Below are positions 46,594-59,882 of a DNA stretch of 64,000 nucleotides, piece after piece; positions within the stretch are counted from its first letter, which is position 1, and each line of letters begins with the position of its first letter. The DNA is from Erwinia sp. HDF1-3R (GTDB lineage: Bacteria > Pseudomonadota > Gammaproteobacteria > Enterobacterales > Enterobacteriaceae): positions 3,844,001-3,908,000 of the forward strand of contig NZ_CP155071.1 in assembly GCF_039621855.1 (NCBI RefSeq). The letters are read 5' to 3'. Below the pieces are notes generated by a model. The model made no database searches. It saw only the letters and a program-made list of their open reading frames with translations, and was not told the origin of the DNA. The translations under genes and the position numbers were made by a program.

Positions 46594-46827
46594 TTATCGG
46601 TTGTTGGACAGTAGCGGTGGAATGGTTGGCACCTCCGGCGCGGTATCAATGTCTTTCTGCGTCATGCGAAAGGCTTCGGGATAATGCTCGCGCTGCGTGC
46701 GGCGGGCGGGTTCCGTATCGCGCCAGGTGTACAGGCAGAGCTGGCACTGGTAAAGGGTCCAGATGCCTTTAACTGGCGACGTGGCCATCGTTTCAATGCG
46801 CTTATCGGCACAGCGTGGACAGATCAT
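46594..46827 (-). CDS. vdcD: Hydroxyarylic acid decarboxylase small subunit D
   Basis: The product has 77 residues. Two CxxC pairs (CPRCADKR at the start and CQLCLYTWRDTEP in the middle) form a zinc-ribbon-like site. The sequence matches the small D subunit of non-oxidative hydroxyarylic acid decarboxylases (VdcD/ShdD/YclD type), needed for activity with some substrates. It lies 10 bases after vdcC on the same strand. Confidence 0.88.
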   Translation of the reverse strand: MICPRCADKRIETMATSPVKGIWTLYQCQLCLYTWRDTEPARRTQREHYPEAFRMTQKDIDTAPEVPTIPPLLSNNR

Positions 46828-46837
46828 TTGCGGCTCC

Positions 46838-48265
46838 TTATTTACGACTGGCTAACATGGCGGTCAGTTTCTCAACCCACTGCGCGGTTTCGGGGAGATC
46901 TTTCACCGGTTGGCTGTAGTGCCCACGAGCGTCTGGTGCAACCGGCGTGGTGGCATCAATGATCAGTTTGTCGGTGATACCCGCCGGGCTCGAGCCGGGA
47001 TCCAGTTCCAGCACCGACATGTTGGGCAGCTGTACCAGATCGCCAGCCGGGTTCACCTTCGAGGATAGCGCCCACATCACCTGGGGGAGATCGAAGGGAT
47101 CGACATCCTCATCCACCATAATCACCATCTTCACGTAACCCAGTCCGTGAGGCGTGGTCATTGCCCGCAGGCCAACCGCGCGCGCAAAGCCGCCGTAGCG
47201 TTTTTTGGTAGAGATAATTGCCAGCAGTCCGTGGGTGTACATGGCATTAACCGCCTGCACCTCAGGAAACTCTGCTTTGAGCTGCTGATAGAGCGGAACA
47301 CAGGTAGCGGGGCCAATCAGATAATCTATTTCCGTCCAGGGCATACCGAGATACAGCGACTCAAAAATCGGCTTAGTGCGGTACGAAACCTTATCGATGC
47401 GCACCACCGTCATGTTGCGGCCGCCGGAATAGTGCCCGGTGAACTCACCAAAGGGCCCTTCAATTTCACGCTTACGCCCTTCTATCACCCCTTCGAGGAT
47501 CACTTCTGACCCCCAGGGTACGTCAAAACCGGTAAGGGGAGCGGTGGCGATGGGACAGGGACTTTCACGCAGCGCACCGGCCATCTCATATTCCGACTGA
47601 TCGTATTTGAGCGGCGTCGCGCCCATCAGCGTGATGATGGGATCATTTCCAAGCGTAATGGCAATCGGCAGATCCTCGCCCCGCTCCTCCGCTTTATGCA
47701 GGTGCAGAGCAATGTCATGCATCGGCACCGGCTGCAGGCCAAGCTTGCGCTTGCCCTTTACCTCCATACGGTAGATCCCGACGTTCTGCTTGCCAAAATG
47801 CTCCGGATCCAGTGGGTCGCGAGAGACCACGCAGGCCTTATCCAGATAGAAGCCGCCATCACCATCGTTAAGCCGGAACAGCGGCAGGATATCGAACAGG
47901 TTGATGTCGTCGCCATCCCGGGTATTTTCGGCCCAGCCGGGGTTTTCCCGCCGCTCAGGCGTCACCGGGAAGTTATCCCAGCGGCGAATAAACTCATCCA
48001 CCTGCTGCTTCACCGGCGTATTGGGCGGCAGGCCGAGCGAAATGGCATGGTTTTGCCACGAACCGAGCGTATTCATGACCACGTGGGCATGATTAAAACC
48101 CTTAATCCGGGTGAAAGAGAGGGCGGGCGCCCCTTCGCCAATGCGGCCAGTCGCATTCGCCGCGGCGGCGATATCGGGCTCGGCGTTGACTTCTTCATCA
48201 ATATGGAGCAGTTGCCCCTGCTCATCCAGCGCCCGAAGAAAACTGCGTAAATCATCAAATGCCAT
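46838..48265 (-). CDS. vdcC: UbiD-family hydroxyarylic acid decarboxylase subunit C
   Basis: The catalytic subunit, a prenylated-FMN-dependent decarboxylase acting on compounds such as vanillate or 4-hydroxybenzoate. The product has 475 residues. It begins MAFDDLRSFLRALDEQGQL and contains GEFTGHYSGGRN (with the active-site glutamate) and MTTPHGLGYVKMVIMVDEDVD. The B subunit (flavin prenyltransferase) that normally precedes C is not in the window, so cofactor supply would come from UbiX elsewhere. A MarR-family gene diverges upstream, with two matching palindromes between. Confidence 0.88.
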   Translation of the reverse strand: MAFDDLRSFLRALDEQGQLLHIDEEVNAEPDIAAAANATGRIGEGAPALSFTRIKGFNHAHVVMNTLGSWQNHAISLGLPPNTPVKQQVDEFIRRWDNFPVTPERRENPGWAENTRDGDDINLFDILPLFRLNDGDGGFYLDKACVVSRDPLDPEHFGKQNVGIYRMEVKGKRKLGLQPVPMHDIALHLHKAEERGEDLPIAITLGNDPIITLMGATPLKYDQSEYEMAGALRESPCPIATAPLTGFDVPWGSEVILEGVIEGRKREIEGPFGEFTGHYSGGRNMTVVRIDKVSYRTKPIFESLYLGMPWTEIDYLIGPATCVPLYQQLKAEFPEVQAVNAMYTHGLLAIISTKKRYGGFARAVGLRAMTTPHGLGYVKMVIMVDEDVDPFDLPQVMWALSSKVNPAGDLVQLPNMSVLELDPGSSPAGITDKLIIDATTPVAPDARGHYSQPVKDLPETAQWVEKLTAMLASRK

Positions 48266-48426
48266 GGTTAACCTTATGAATGCATTCCGTTTGCAGGAAC
48301 CGTTGCTCAGACGCTGTCATCCAGCTGGCGGCTACCGCAACCTTTCAGCCTTCACCCTGTTAAAAGTTAAGTTGACCGGTATCAGCCAGCAGAATCGCCT
48401 TAAGCCGATATTAGCCTTCTGAATAT

Positions 48427-48440
48427 GTTCGTGTACGAAC
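48427..48440. promoter_or_regulatory. Palindromic operator 1 for the MarR regulator
   Basis: GTTCGTGTACGAAC: arms GTTCGT and ACGAAC around two central bases. It lies 162 bases before the vdcC start in the divergent promoter region. A near-identical second site is at 48498. MarR dimers bind such palindromes. Confidence 0.65.
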
Positions 48441-48497
48441 CATATAAATTCAGCCTAATACTGATTTGCACTGCTGACAACATCAGGCGAGCATAAA

Positions 48498-48511
48498 GTT
48501 CGTATACGAAT
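48498..48511. promoter_or_regulatory. Palindromic operator 2 for the MarR regulator
   Basis: GTTCGTATACGAAT has the perfect 12-base palindrome TTCGTATACGAA and differs from operator 1 at only two positions. Its centre is 71 bases from that of operator 1 and about 100 bases before the marR-type start. Confidence 0.65.
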
Positions 48512-48604
48512 ATTTCAGCGCACTCTGTTGCAGGCGAAATTTTCGTGATGGTTTACAGAATGGAGTATTCTTGCGCTCTCAGATGCGGGCCTCGGGACTC
48601 TATA

Positions 48605-49045
48605 ATGATCAATAAACTCGGCAATATTCCCTTTCACCTGATGCGCCAGCTGCTCCAGGAGCACACCGCGCTGTGGCAAAAGTCCTTACCCGATCTCACA
48701 AAGCAGCAGTATTCCGTGCTCTGTGCGGTGGCAGAGAAACCGGGCATTGAGCAGATGGATTTAATGGATGATGCACTGATGACCAAGGCCACCCTGGCCG
48801 AGCTGCTGGTGAGGATGGAAAAAAAAGGTTTGGTGGTACGCACAGCGGGGGAAACGGATAAGCGTCGTCGCTTGATTACTCTGGCCCCCAAAGGGGCTGC
48901 CGTGCTTCTGGAGGCACGTCCGGTTGCCGCAGCCGTGGATGCCGCTTTTCTTGCCCGTCTCGACGCGCCACAGCAGCAGGATCTGGTCACGCTGCTGCAA
49001 ACCCTGCTCTGCGCTAAGGCCGAGGATGCTGCGAGTAAGCCATGA
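48605..49045 (+). CDS. MarR-family transcriptional regulator, likely controlling vdcCD
   Basis: The product has 146 residues. The winged-helix core includes LTKQQYSVLCAVAEKPGIEQ, the recognition helix TKATLAELLVRMEKKGLV and the wing TDKRRRLITLAPKG. The ATG at 48605 begins MINKLGNIPFHLMRQ, typical of the family; an upstream frame to 48545 is less likely. It is divergent from vdcC, and the two palindromes between them would let it repress both genes, relieved by a phenolic acid. That regulation is an inference from context. Confidence 0.85.
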   Translation: MINKLGNIPFHLMRQLLQEHTALWQKSLPDLTKQQYSVLCAVAEKPGIEQMDLMDDALMTKATLAELLVRMEKKGLVVRTAGETDKRRRLITLAPKGAAVLLEARPVAAAVDAAFLARLDAPQQQDLVTLLQTLLCAKAEDAASKP

Positions 49046-49137
49046 TTCAGTGAGGGGAAGAGACGCTTTTACAGAGGGAAGATGCCAGCCACAGCGCGGC
49101 CATCAGGGTAGGCGGATGCGGTAACAGTCATGCAAAT

Positions 49138-49170
49138 AAAAAAGCCAGGCCCCATGGGCCTGGCTTTTTT
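49138..49170 (-). terminator. eno terminator, bidirectional
   Basis: AAAAAAGCCAGGCCC and GGGCCTGGCTTTTTT form a long perfect stem closed by a short loop. A T run on both strands lets it end eno leftward and the MarR-type gene rightward. Confidence 0.88.
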
Positions 49171-49230
49171 GTCGCGAGCGGGAAGCAATTGATGCGCCCC
49201 GTCGCAGCTCACGCAGACAGGCTACGGAGA

Positions 49231-50616
<1,386 letters not shown>

Positions 50617-50714
50617 TCAAACGCTCGCGAACGAAGGCTTCTGAGGTCTCATCCCCTGCGCCTGGCGCAGAGGGATGTCTGACGGGTGGCGATAGTACGC
50701 CGCTATGAAAACAC

Positions 50715-52373
<1,659 letters not shown>

Positions 52374-52537
52374 TTAAAGACGATGGAATAACCAAGACGG
52401 GAAAACAGTATACGGGAATCCCCTCCGCCCCACAATTAATCGTTTTTGGTTATGCGCTTTCCATCGCACTGACCGCAGAATCGTACCCGATTACGCCCGC
52501 GCCGGATTTGACCTGAATCACATTTTGTTGAATCGAG

Positions 52538-53365
52538 TCAGCTGGGGATTTCGCCTGACTTTGCGTCAGGATCGGCAGAACCCTTCTCCTGCAACTTCAC
52601 CTGCTGCCAGGCCGACTCCATCTGCTCAAGCGTCGCCTCAGTCATCTGCATTCCCTGCCCGGCGATAATCTGCTCAACCTGACGAAAGCGGCGTTCAAAT
52701 TTATCGTTTGCCTTTTGCAGGGTCGTTTCCGCTTTGCTGCCAAGGTGGCGGGAAAGATTCACCGTCGCAAACAGCAGATCGCCGATCTCCTCTTCCAGCT
52801 TTTGCGGGTCGATCACCGCCTGTTTCGCCTCAAACATCACCTCGTCGATCTCTTCATACACTTTGTCCACCACCGGGCCCAGCGTATGCCAGTCAAAGCC
52901 GACGTTGCTGCAGCGTTTCTGGATCTTGTGCGCGCGCATCAGGGCGGGCATGGCGCGGGGAATATCATCAAGCGCGGAGTGCCGGGCCTTCTCTGCCCGC
53001 TCGCCGGTTTTAATCTGCTCCCAGTTCGCCAGCACCTCTTTGCTGTCACTGACTTGCACATCACCGAAGACGTGCGGATGACGACGCTCCAGCTTGTCGC
53101 TGATGGTGTTGCAGATGTCGTCGAAGTTAAAGCGCCCCTCTTCATTCGCCATCTGGGCGTAGAACACAATCTGGAACAGCAAATCGCCCAGTTCGCCCTG
53201 AAGATCGTCAAAATCCTCACGGCTGATAGCGTCCAGCACTTCCCAGGTCTCTTCAAGGGTATAGGGGGCGATTGAGGCCCAGGTCTGTTCGCGATCCCAC
53301 GGGCAGCCATGCTGCGGATCGCGGAGGGTTTTCATGATGCCCAGCAGGCGATCGAGAGCGTTCAT
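52538..53365 (-). CDS. mazG: Nucleoside triphosphate pyrophosphohydrolase MazG
   Basis: Hydrolyses nucleoside triphosphates to monophosphates and lowers ppGpp-linked effects in E. coli. The product has 275 residues, about a dozen longer than E. coli MazG; the extra residues are a polar tail. Two MazG domains are seen (LRDPQHGCPWDREQTWAS, EELGDLLFQIVFYAQM-type helix, and EEEIGDLLFATVNLSRHLG). It lies 63 bases after relA with no mazEF genes between them. Confidence 0.95.
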   Translation of the reverse strand: MNALDRLLGIMKTLRDPQHGCPWDREQTWASIAPYTLEETWEVLDAISREDFDDLQGELGDLLFQIVFYAQMANEEGRFNFDDICNTISDKLERRHPHVFGDVQVSDSKEVLANWEQIKTGERAEKARHSALDDIPRAMPALMRAHKIQKRCSNVGFDWHTLGPVVDKVYEEIDEVMFEAKQAVIDPQKLEEEIGDLLFATVNLSRHLGSKAETTLQKANDKFERRFRQVEQIIAGQGMQMTEATLEQMESAWQQVKLQEKGSADPDAKSGEIPS

Positions 53366-53428
53366 CAGTTTTCCAATTCTTTCAGGGCAGAAGCGGCCTG
53401 GTCGATCGTTGCGGCCAGGCCAGGGAGG

Positions 53429-55660
53429 TTAATGCAGTCGTCTGGCGTCGATAATGTCCGGCACCTGGTTCAGCCGCGCCAGCACGCGGCCCAGCACCTG
53501 ATGGTTGTAGATTTCAATGTCCATATCAATGGTAGCCAGCTGTTTTTTGGTGTCGCTGCGACTGGAGACGCCCAGCACGTTGACCTTCTCATTCGCCAGA
53601 ATGGTGGTGATATCGCGCAGCAGCCCGCTGCGATCGTTAGCCGTCACCCGCACCACCAGCGAATAGCCGCTTGAGTAGCTTTCACCCCAGACGGCATCCA
53701 CGATGCGCTCGGGTGCGTGCGACATCAGCTCCGTCAGCTGGTCACAGTCGGCGCGGTGAATTGAAATGCCGCGCCCCTGGGTAATAAAGCCGACAATATC
53801 ATCGCCGGGGATCGGCTGGCAGCAGCGAGCAATGTGGTGCATCAGGTTGCCGACGCCCTCAACCACCACGCGTCCGCTCTCCTTGCTGCGTGGCGCGGCA
53901 GATTTCTGGGTGAGCTGGCGAAGTGCTTCGCGATCTTCCTCCTCTGCGCTCGGCTTATTCAGCTTCGATTGCAGGAAGTTGACCATCTGATTGAGGCGAA
54001 TATCACCGCCGCCAATCGATGCCAGCAGTTCGTCCAGGGAGTTGACGTTATAGCGCGGCAGCAGCAGCTTCTCAGCCTCTTTAATGCTGATATCCAGCTG
54101 ATCCAGTTCGCTGTCGAGGATTTGGCGACCGGCAATGATGTTCTTATCGCGATCCTGCTTACGGAACCAGGCGTGGATTTTGGAGCGACCGCGGCTGGTG
54201 GTGACATAGCCAAGATTCGGGTTAAGCCAGTCACGGCTCGGGTTAGGCTGCTTCTGAGTGATAATGTCAATCTGATCGCCCATTTGCAGCTGGTAGGTGA
54301 ACGGCACGATGCGCCCACCAATTTTCGCCCCGATGCAGCGGTGACCGATGTCGCTGTGGATGTGGTAGGCAAAGTCGAGCGGTGTCGAACCCGCAGGCAG
54401 GTCGACCACGTCGCCTTTTGGCGTAAACACATAGACCCGGTCGTCAAAGACCTGGCTGCGCACCTCGTCAAGCATCTCTCCGGTGTCGGCCATCTCCTCC
54501 TGCCAGGCGATCAGCTTACGCAGCCACGCAATACGCTCTTCGTGGCCTGAGGCCCCGCGTGCGCTGCCGCCGCTGGTGCCGCCCTCTTTATACTTCCAGT
54601 GAGCGGCTACGCCGAGTTCAGCGTCTTCATGCATCTGCCGGGTACGGATCTGTATTTCAACCGTTTTGCCCTGCGGCCCCAGCACCACGGTATGAATCGA
54701 CTGATAGCCGTTGGGCTTGGGGTTAGCCACGTAATCGTCAAACTCGCTCGGCAGGTGGCGATAGAGCGTATGGACAATGCCCAGCGCGCCGTAGCAGTCC
54801 TGAAGACGTTCGGCAACAATGCGCACTGCCCGCACGTCAAACAGCTCATCAAAGGTCAGCGCCTTTTTCTGCATTTTGCGCCAGATGCTGTAGATATGCT
54901 TCGGACGGCCATAAACCTCGGCTTTTACTCCCTCCTTCACGATTTCAGTGCGCAGGGATCCGACGAAGGTGTCAATATAGTCTTCGCGATCGATGCGTCT
55001 TTCGTGCAGGAGTTTTGCGATGTGTTTGTATTCGTCCGGATGAAGATAGCGGAAGCAGAAATCTTCCAGCTCCCACTTCAGCTGACCAATCCCCAGACGG
55101 TTCGCCAGTGGCGCATAGATGTTTGTACACTCTTTCGCCGCCAGCACGCGCTCATCTTCCGGCGCGTCTTTGACCTCCCGCAGGTGGGCAATTCGCTCCG
55201 CCAGCTTGATCACCACACAGCGGAAGTCCTCCACCATTGCCAGCAGCATGCGCCGGACGTTATCGACCTGTTCGGAGGCCATGGAGTCATTGTGCGTGGC
55301 CTTAAGCTGACGGATGGCGTCCATATCACGCACGCCGTGCACCAGCGAGACAATGGCCTTACCGAACTCCTCTTCCAGCACCGCTTCGGATACAACGTTA
55401 GCATCGGCCAGAGGAAACAGCAGCGCCGCGCGAAGACTTTCGTTATCCATACTCAGCATGGAGAGAATTTCGACCATCTCGACGCCGCGCCACAGCAGCA
55501 GCGCGGCATCCGGATGATTGCGTGTCGCCTCGTCGCAGTAGCGCCAGGTATCGGCCAGTCGTTCACATGACTGCTGGTTAGAGATCCCCAAACTGGTGAT
55601 CCATTGGTCGAGCGCAAACTCGCCAGCCGTATTCAAATGTGCACTTCTTACCGCAACCAT
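53429..55660 (-). CDS. relA: (p)ppGpp synthetase RelA
   Basis: Ribosome-associated stringent-response enzyme that makes (p)ppGpp when uncharged tRNA is present. The product has 743 residues. The N-terminal hydrolase domain is degenerate, with FPLADANVV in place of the HD motif, as in other RelA. The synthetase domain has YGRPKHIYSIWRKMQKK and PKPNGYQSIHT, followed by a TGS domain (VFTPKGDVVDLPAGST), a zinc-finger-type region (HIARCCQPIPGD) and a C-terminal ACT domain. It is between rlmD and mazG. Confidence 0.98.
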   Translation of the reverse strand: MVAVRSAHLNTAGEFALDQWITSLGISNQQSCERLADTWRYCDEATRNHPDAALLLWRGVEMVEILSMLSMDNESLRAALLFPLADANVVSEAVLEEEFGKAIVSLVHGVRDMDAIRQLKATHNDSMASEQVDNVRRMLLAMVEDFRCVVIKLAERIAHLREVKDAPEDERVLAAKECTNIYAPLANRLGIGQLKWELEDFCFRYLHPDEYKHIAKLLHERRIDREDYIDTFVGSLRTEIVKEGVKAEVYGRPKHIYSIWRKMQKKALTFDELFDVRAVRIVAERLQDCYGALGIVHTLYRHLPSEFDDYVANPKPNGYQSIHTVVLGPQGKTVEIQIRTRQMHEDAELGVAAHWKYKEGGTSGGSARGASGHEERIAWLRKLIAWQEEMADTGEMLDEVRSQVFDDRVYVFTPKGDVVDLPAGSTPLDFAYHIHSDIGHRCIGAKIGGRIVPFTYQLQMGDQIDIITQKQPNPSRDWLNPNLGYVTTSRGRSKIHAWFRKQDRDKNIIAGRQILDSELDQLDISIKEAEKLLLPRYNVNSLDELLASIGGGDIRLNQMVNFLQSKLNKPSAEEEDREALRQLTQKSAAPRSKESGRVVVEGVGNLMHHIARCCQPIPGDDIVGFITQGRGISIHRADCDQLTELMSHAPERIVDAVWGESYSSGYSLVVRVTANDRSGLLRDITTILANEKVNVLGVSSRSDTKKQLATIDMDIEIYNHQVLGRVLARLNQVPDIIDARRLH

Positions 55661-55691
55661 AACCTCTCCTGGCGTCCCCCCTGCCGGGGAT

Positions 55692-57008
55692 CTATTTTCG
55701 GCTAAACAGCACCATGGACTCTACGTGCCCGGTATGTGGAAACATATCAAGCAGTGTAACCCGTTCCAATTGGTAGCCCGCTGTCAGAAGAATCTGACAA
55801 TCCCGGGCAAGTGTAGTCGGATTACAGGAAACATAAACTACCCGTTCCGGCGCAAGTTTAATAATGTGATTCATTACACCTGCCGCGCCAGCCCGTGCCG
55901 GATCCAGTAAAACCTTGTTAAACCCTTGTGCAGCCCACGGCTGCTGCGCCACGTCCTCTTCCAGATTATGCTGATAAAAGGTGACATGGTTCAGATTATT
56001 CAGTGCGGCATTATACGCACCCTTCTCCACCAACGCTGTCACCCCCTCCACACCGATAACACTTTCTGCATAATTTCCCATGGGAAGCGAAAAATTCCCC
56101 ATGCCGCAGAACAGGTCCAGTACACGATCCTGAGGATGCAGATCCAGCCATGCCAGCGCCTGGTGCACCATCTGCTGGTTCAACGCTGCGTTGACCTGAA
56201 TAAAGCCGCGTGGACTAAACGTAAGCGTCAGATCGTCGAGCCGATAATAAGGCATTTCGCCGCTAACCTGCTCAAGCGTATCACTGTCCGGCGCCAGGTA
56301 TAATGCAATCTGATGATTATGCGAAAAGCGTTCCAGTTTGCGACGATCCTCCTCGCCGAGCGGGTCAAGATGACGTAAAACCAGCTGTGTGCCGTTATCC
56401 GCCTGAATCAGTTCAACGTGGCCCAGCCGGTCGCTCGCCTGCAGGCTGCTCAATACCTGGTGCAGGGGGTTGATCAATGCTTCAAGCTCGGGCTTCAAAA
56501 CAGGGCACTGGGTAATATTGACCAGCTCGTCTGAAGAGGACCGCCGGAAACCCATCTGCAATGTCTGACTGCGCCGATGCCAGGAGAGTCCCAGTCGTGC
56601 GCGGCGGCGATAGCCATAAGCCTCGCCGGCAATGATCTGCGTTACCTCCACCGGCTGCCCGGTCGCCTGTCCCAGCATTCTTGCCAGCGACTGTGCTTTG
56701 CTGCGCTGTTGCAGTGCAGGGGAGGCATGCTGCTGTGAACAGCCGCCACACTGGCTGAAATGTGGGCAGGCAGGCGTCACCCGCTCCGGGCTGGTAGAGA
56801 GCAGACGTTTTGCGTTCCCCCTGGCCCAGGCGCGTTTATCTTCAACAATTTCAACCTCGACCTGTTCACCCGGCAGCGCGCCATTGATGAAAAGCGCCTT
56901 GCCATTGTGCCTGGCCACGCCCTGTCCTGCCCCGTCCAGCTCATATACCATCGTCGTCACGATCTGGCGGGTCGTCACGCGGCGTTTTGCAGAGTAGAAT
57001 TGCGCCAT
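55692..57008 (-). CDS. rlmD: 23S rRNA (uracil(1939)-C(5))-methyltransferase
   Basis: Methylates U1939 of 23S rRNA. The product has 438 residues. It starts [16 protein letters not shown] with a TRAM domain, then the [4Fe-4S] cysteines [14 protein letters not shown] near residue 80, the SAM site [15 protein letters not shown] and the catalytic cysteine in [12 protein letters not shown]. It is divergent from barA with a 117-base gap. Confidence 0.97.
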   Translation of the reverse strand: MAQFYSAKRRVTTRQIVTTMVYELDGAGQGVARHNGKALFINGALPGEQVEVEIVEDKRAWARGNAKRLLSTSPERVTPACPHFSQCGGCSQQHASPALQQRSKAQSLARMLGQATGQPVEVTQIIAGEAYGYRRRARLGLSWHRRSQTLQMGFRRSSSDELVNITQCPVLKPELEALINPLHQVLSSLQASDRLGHVELIQADNGTQLVLRHLDPLGEEDRRKLERFSHNHQIALYLAPDSDTLEQVSGEMPYYRLDDLTLTFSPRGFIQVNAALNQQMVHQALAWLDLHPQDRVLDLFCGMGNFSLPMGNYAESVIGVEGVTALVEKGAYNAALNNLNHVTFYQHNLEEDVAQQPWAAQGFNKVLLDPARAGAAGVMNHIIKLAPERVVYVSCNPTTLARDCQILLTAGYQLERVTLLDMFPHTGHVESMVLFSRK

Positions 57009-57125
57009 TATTCAGTTTCATTCCGAAAGTAGTGAGCGAAAAAACGTGCGTAGCCTACACCAGCGATCGGATTAATTCGACCCGCGTGACGCGTCAGCTG
57101 GTTTATTACGTGCTTCAGGAAGATT

Positions 57126-59846
57126 ATGACCAAATATAGCCTGCGGGCACGCATGATGATCTTGATTCTGGCCCCCACCCTGATGATTGGGCTGATGCTA
57201 AGCACCTTCTTCGTGGTGCATCGTTATAACGAACTTCATCGCCAGCTGGTGGATGCCGGTGCCAATATTATTGAACCACTGGCGGTTGCCAGTGAGTATG
57301 GCATGACCTTCCACAGCCGCGAGTCGGTGCGCCAGCTGGTCAGCCTGCTGCACCGTCGCCATTCGGAAATTGTACGCGCAATTACCGTCTTTGATGCGCA
57401 GAACCAGCTGTTCGTCACCTCGAACTTTCATATCAGCCCGTCCAGGCTGCGCGTACCCGACGGAGAAAAGCTCCCGGCCACCCTGACCTATGAACGCGAA
57501 GGTAGCGTGGTGATCCTGCGTACGCCGATTGTGTCTGAAAGCTACTTTCCTGATGAGTCGCCCGGCGACGATGCCAAGCCTACCGGCAACCCGCTGGGCT
57601 ATGTCGCCATCGAACTTGATCTTCAGTCCGTCAGGCTTCAGCAGTACAAGGAGGTGTTCATCTCCACGCTGATGCTGCTGTTTTGCCTCTGTCTTGCCAT
57701 GCTGTTTGCCTACCGACTGATGCGTAATGTCACCGGGCCCATTCGCGATATGGTCAGCACCGTTGACCGCATCCGTCGCGGCCAGCTGGACAGCCGCGTC
57801 TCCGGCTTTATGCTGGGTGAGCTTGATATGCTGAAGAACGGCATTAACTCCATGGCGATGTCCCTGACCGCCTACCACGAGGAGATGCAGCAGAATATCG
57901 ATCAGGCGACCTCCGATCTGCGTGAAACGCTGGAGCAGATGGAGATCCAGAACGTCGAGCTGGATCTGGCGAAGAAGCGCGCCCAGGAGGCAGCCAGGAT
58001 TAAATCCGAGTTCCTTGCCAATATGTCCCATGAACTGCGCACCCCGCTGAATGGGGTGATTGGCTTCACCCGACAAACGCTGAAAACGTCGCTTAACGTT
58101 ACCCAGCGTGACTATCTTCATACCATCGAGCGCTCGGCCAATAACCTGCTGAGTATCATCAATGACGTACTCGATTTTTCCAAGCTGGAAGCCGGGAAGC
58201 TGATACTGGAAACCATCCCCTTTCCGCTGCGCGTAACGCTGGATGAGGTGGTGGTGCTGCTGGCTCAGTCGGCGCATGAGAAGGGGCTGGAGCTCACCCT
58301 GAGCATTCAGCATGACGTGCCGGATAATGCCATTGGCGACCCGCTACGCCTGCAGCAAATACTGGTCAACCTGCTGGGTAATGCCATCAAATTCACCGAA
58401 CGCGGCAATATTGATATTCGCGTGGAAAAACGCTCCCTCAGCAATAATCGGGTCGATCTTGAGGTGCAGATCCATGATACCGGCATCGGCATTTCTGAAA
58501 AACAGCAGTCCCAGCTGTTTCAGGCTTTTCGTCAGGCGGATGCCAGTATTTCACGCCGCCACGGTGGCACCGGGCTGGGGTTAGTGATCACGCAGCGGCT
58601 GGTGAATGAAATGGGCGGTGAAATTTCGTTCCACAGTCGGCTAAACCAGGGGTCGACCTTCTGGTTCAATGTTGATCTGGCGCTTAATCCTAATGCTGCA
58701 AGCGACCCGCGCGCCATGGAGTGCCTGCAGGGCAAAAGGCTGGCCTATGTGGAAGCCAATGAGGCCGCCGCGCAGGCAACCCTGACGATGCTGGAGGCGA
58801 CGCAGATGACCGTCAGCTACAGCGCCACGCTCAACGGCCTGGCAGAAAGCCATTATGACGCGTTGCTGTTAGGTCTTCCCGTTACCCACGAGGCTGAGAT
58901 TGAGTCAGAGGACCTGCTTCCGGCGCTGCAGCGGGCCGACAACGTGATTATGGCGCTCCCCTGCCAGATGCAGGTTTATGCGGAAGAACTCAAGGCCCGT
59001 GGCGTCAGCGCCTGCCTGATTAAGCCCGTTTCCCTGACTCGCCTGCTGCCAGTCCTGATCGACCATCATTCCCGCGTGCTTCCCTTCCCGGTGCCGCGTC
59101 AGCGATTGCCGCTTACGGTGATGGCGGTGGATGATAATCCTGCCAATCTGAAGCTGATTGGTGCCCTGCTGGAAGAACAGGTTGAGCATATTGTTCTGTG
59201 CGACAGCGGTAAGAATGCCATCCGCATGGCGAAGGATCGCGAACTGGATATTATTCTTATGGATATTCAGATGCCCGAAATTGATGGCATCCGCGCCAGT
59301 GAGATTATCCGTCAGCTCCCTCAGCATTACTCCACCCCGATTGTGGCCGTTACGGCGCACACGCTGGACGGTGAGAAAGAGCAATTTATAAAGGCGGGCA
59401 TGAATGACTACCTGGCTAAACCGATTGACGAGGAGCGTCTCAGCCAGCTGCTGGCACGCTACTCGTCGGTTAAGCCTCCGGTTTTAGTCAAAATCCCTGA
59501 TGTCTCCGCTTCGCTTGACTGGCAGCTGGCGCTCCGTCAGGCCGCGAATAAGCCCGATCTGGCGCGTGAGCTGTTACAAATGCTGGTCGATTTTCTGCCG
59601 GAAGTGCGGGCGCTTGTGGAGCGCTATATGGCTGAGGATAACGTGCCGGGACTGCGCGATATCATTCATAAGCTGCACGGGAGCGCCAGCTACAGTGGCG
59701 TACCGCGTATGAAGCAGCTCTGTCAGCAGCTGGATCGTAGTCTGCGGAACAATCCTCACATAGAGGGAACCGAACCTGAGCTTTTTGAGCTGCTTGATGA
59801 AATCGAAAATGTGGCCCGACTTGCCAGGGAGCGGTTGGATCGGTAA
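57126..59846 (+). CDS. barA: Hybrid sensor histidine kinase BarA
   Basis: Inner-membrane tripartite kinase that phosphorylates UvrY and so controls the Csr system. The product has 906 residues. There are two membrane helices (near 10-28 and 178-198) around a periplasmic domain, then HAMP, a HisKA domain with the phosphorylated histidine in [12 protein letters not shown] (near residue 302), and HATPase motifs ([26 protein letters not shown]). A receiver follows with the aspartate in [13 protein letters not shown] (near 712), and a C-terminal HPt with [13 protein letters not shown] (near 846). All phosphorelay residues are present. Confidence 0.97.
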   Translation: MTKYSLRARMMILILAPTLMIGLMLSTFFVVHRYNELHRQLVDAGANIIEPLAVASEYGMTFHSRESVRQLVSLLHRRHSEIVRAITVFDAQNQLFVTSNFHISPSRLRVPDGEKLPATLTYEREGSVVILRTPIVSESYFPDESPGDDAKPTGNPLGYVAIELDLQSVRLQQYKEVFISTLMLLFCLCLAMLFAYRLMRNVTGPIRDMVSTVDRIRRGQLDSRVSGFMLGELDMLKNGINSMAMSLTAYHEEMQQNIDQATSDLRETLEQMEIQNVELDLAKKRAQEAARIKSEFLANMSHELRTPLNGVIGFTRQTLKTSLNVTQRDYLHTIERSANNLLSIINDVLDFSKLEAGKLILETIPFPLRVTLDEVVVLLAQSAHEKGLELTLSIQHDVPDNAIGDPLRLQQILVNLLGNAIKFTERGNIDIRVEKRSLSNNRVDLEVQIHDTGIGISEKQQSQLFQAFRQADASISRRHGGTGLGLVITQRLVNEMGGEISFHSRLNQGSTFWFNVDLALNPNAASDPRAMECLQGKRLAYVEANEAAAQATLTMLEATQMTVSYSATLNGLAESHYDALLLGLPVTHEAEIESEDLLPALQRADNVIMALPCQMQVYAEELKARGVSACLIKPVSLTRLLPVLIDHHSRVLPFPVPRQRLPLTVMAVDDNPANLKLIGALLEEQVEHIVLCDSGKNAIRMAKDRELDIILMDIQMPEIDGIRASEIIRQLPQHYSTPIVAVTAHTLDGEKEQFIKAGMNDYLAKPIDEERLSQLLARYSSVKPPVLVKIPDVSASLDWQLALRQAANKPDLARELLQMLVDFLPEVRALVERYMAEDNVPGLRDIIHKLHGSASYSGVPRMKQLCQQLDRSLRNNPHIEGTEPELFELLDEIENVARLARERLDR

Positions 59847-59882
59847 GGGCCTGCCTTAACGGCCCGACCGCCGTTTGCTCCC

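Noticed and set aside
54599-55570. Long rightward frame of 323 codons inside relA
   Set aside because: Antisense shadow of relA; the composition is typical of the opposite strand of GC-rich coding DNA.
57198-58313. Long leftward frame of 371 codons inside barA
   Set aside because: It is the antisense shadow of an intact, well-conserved gene in GC-rich DNA and has no recognisable product.
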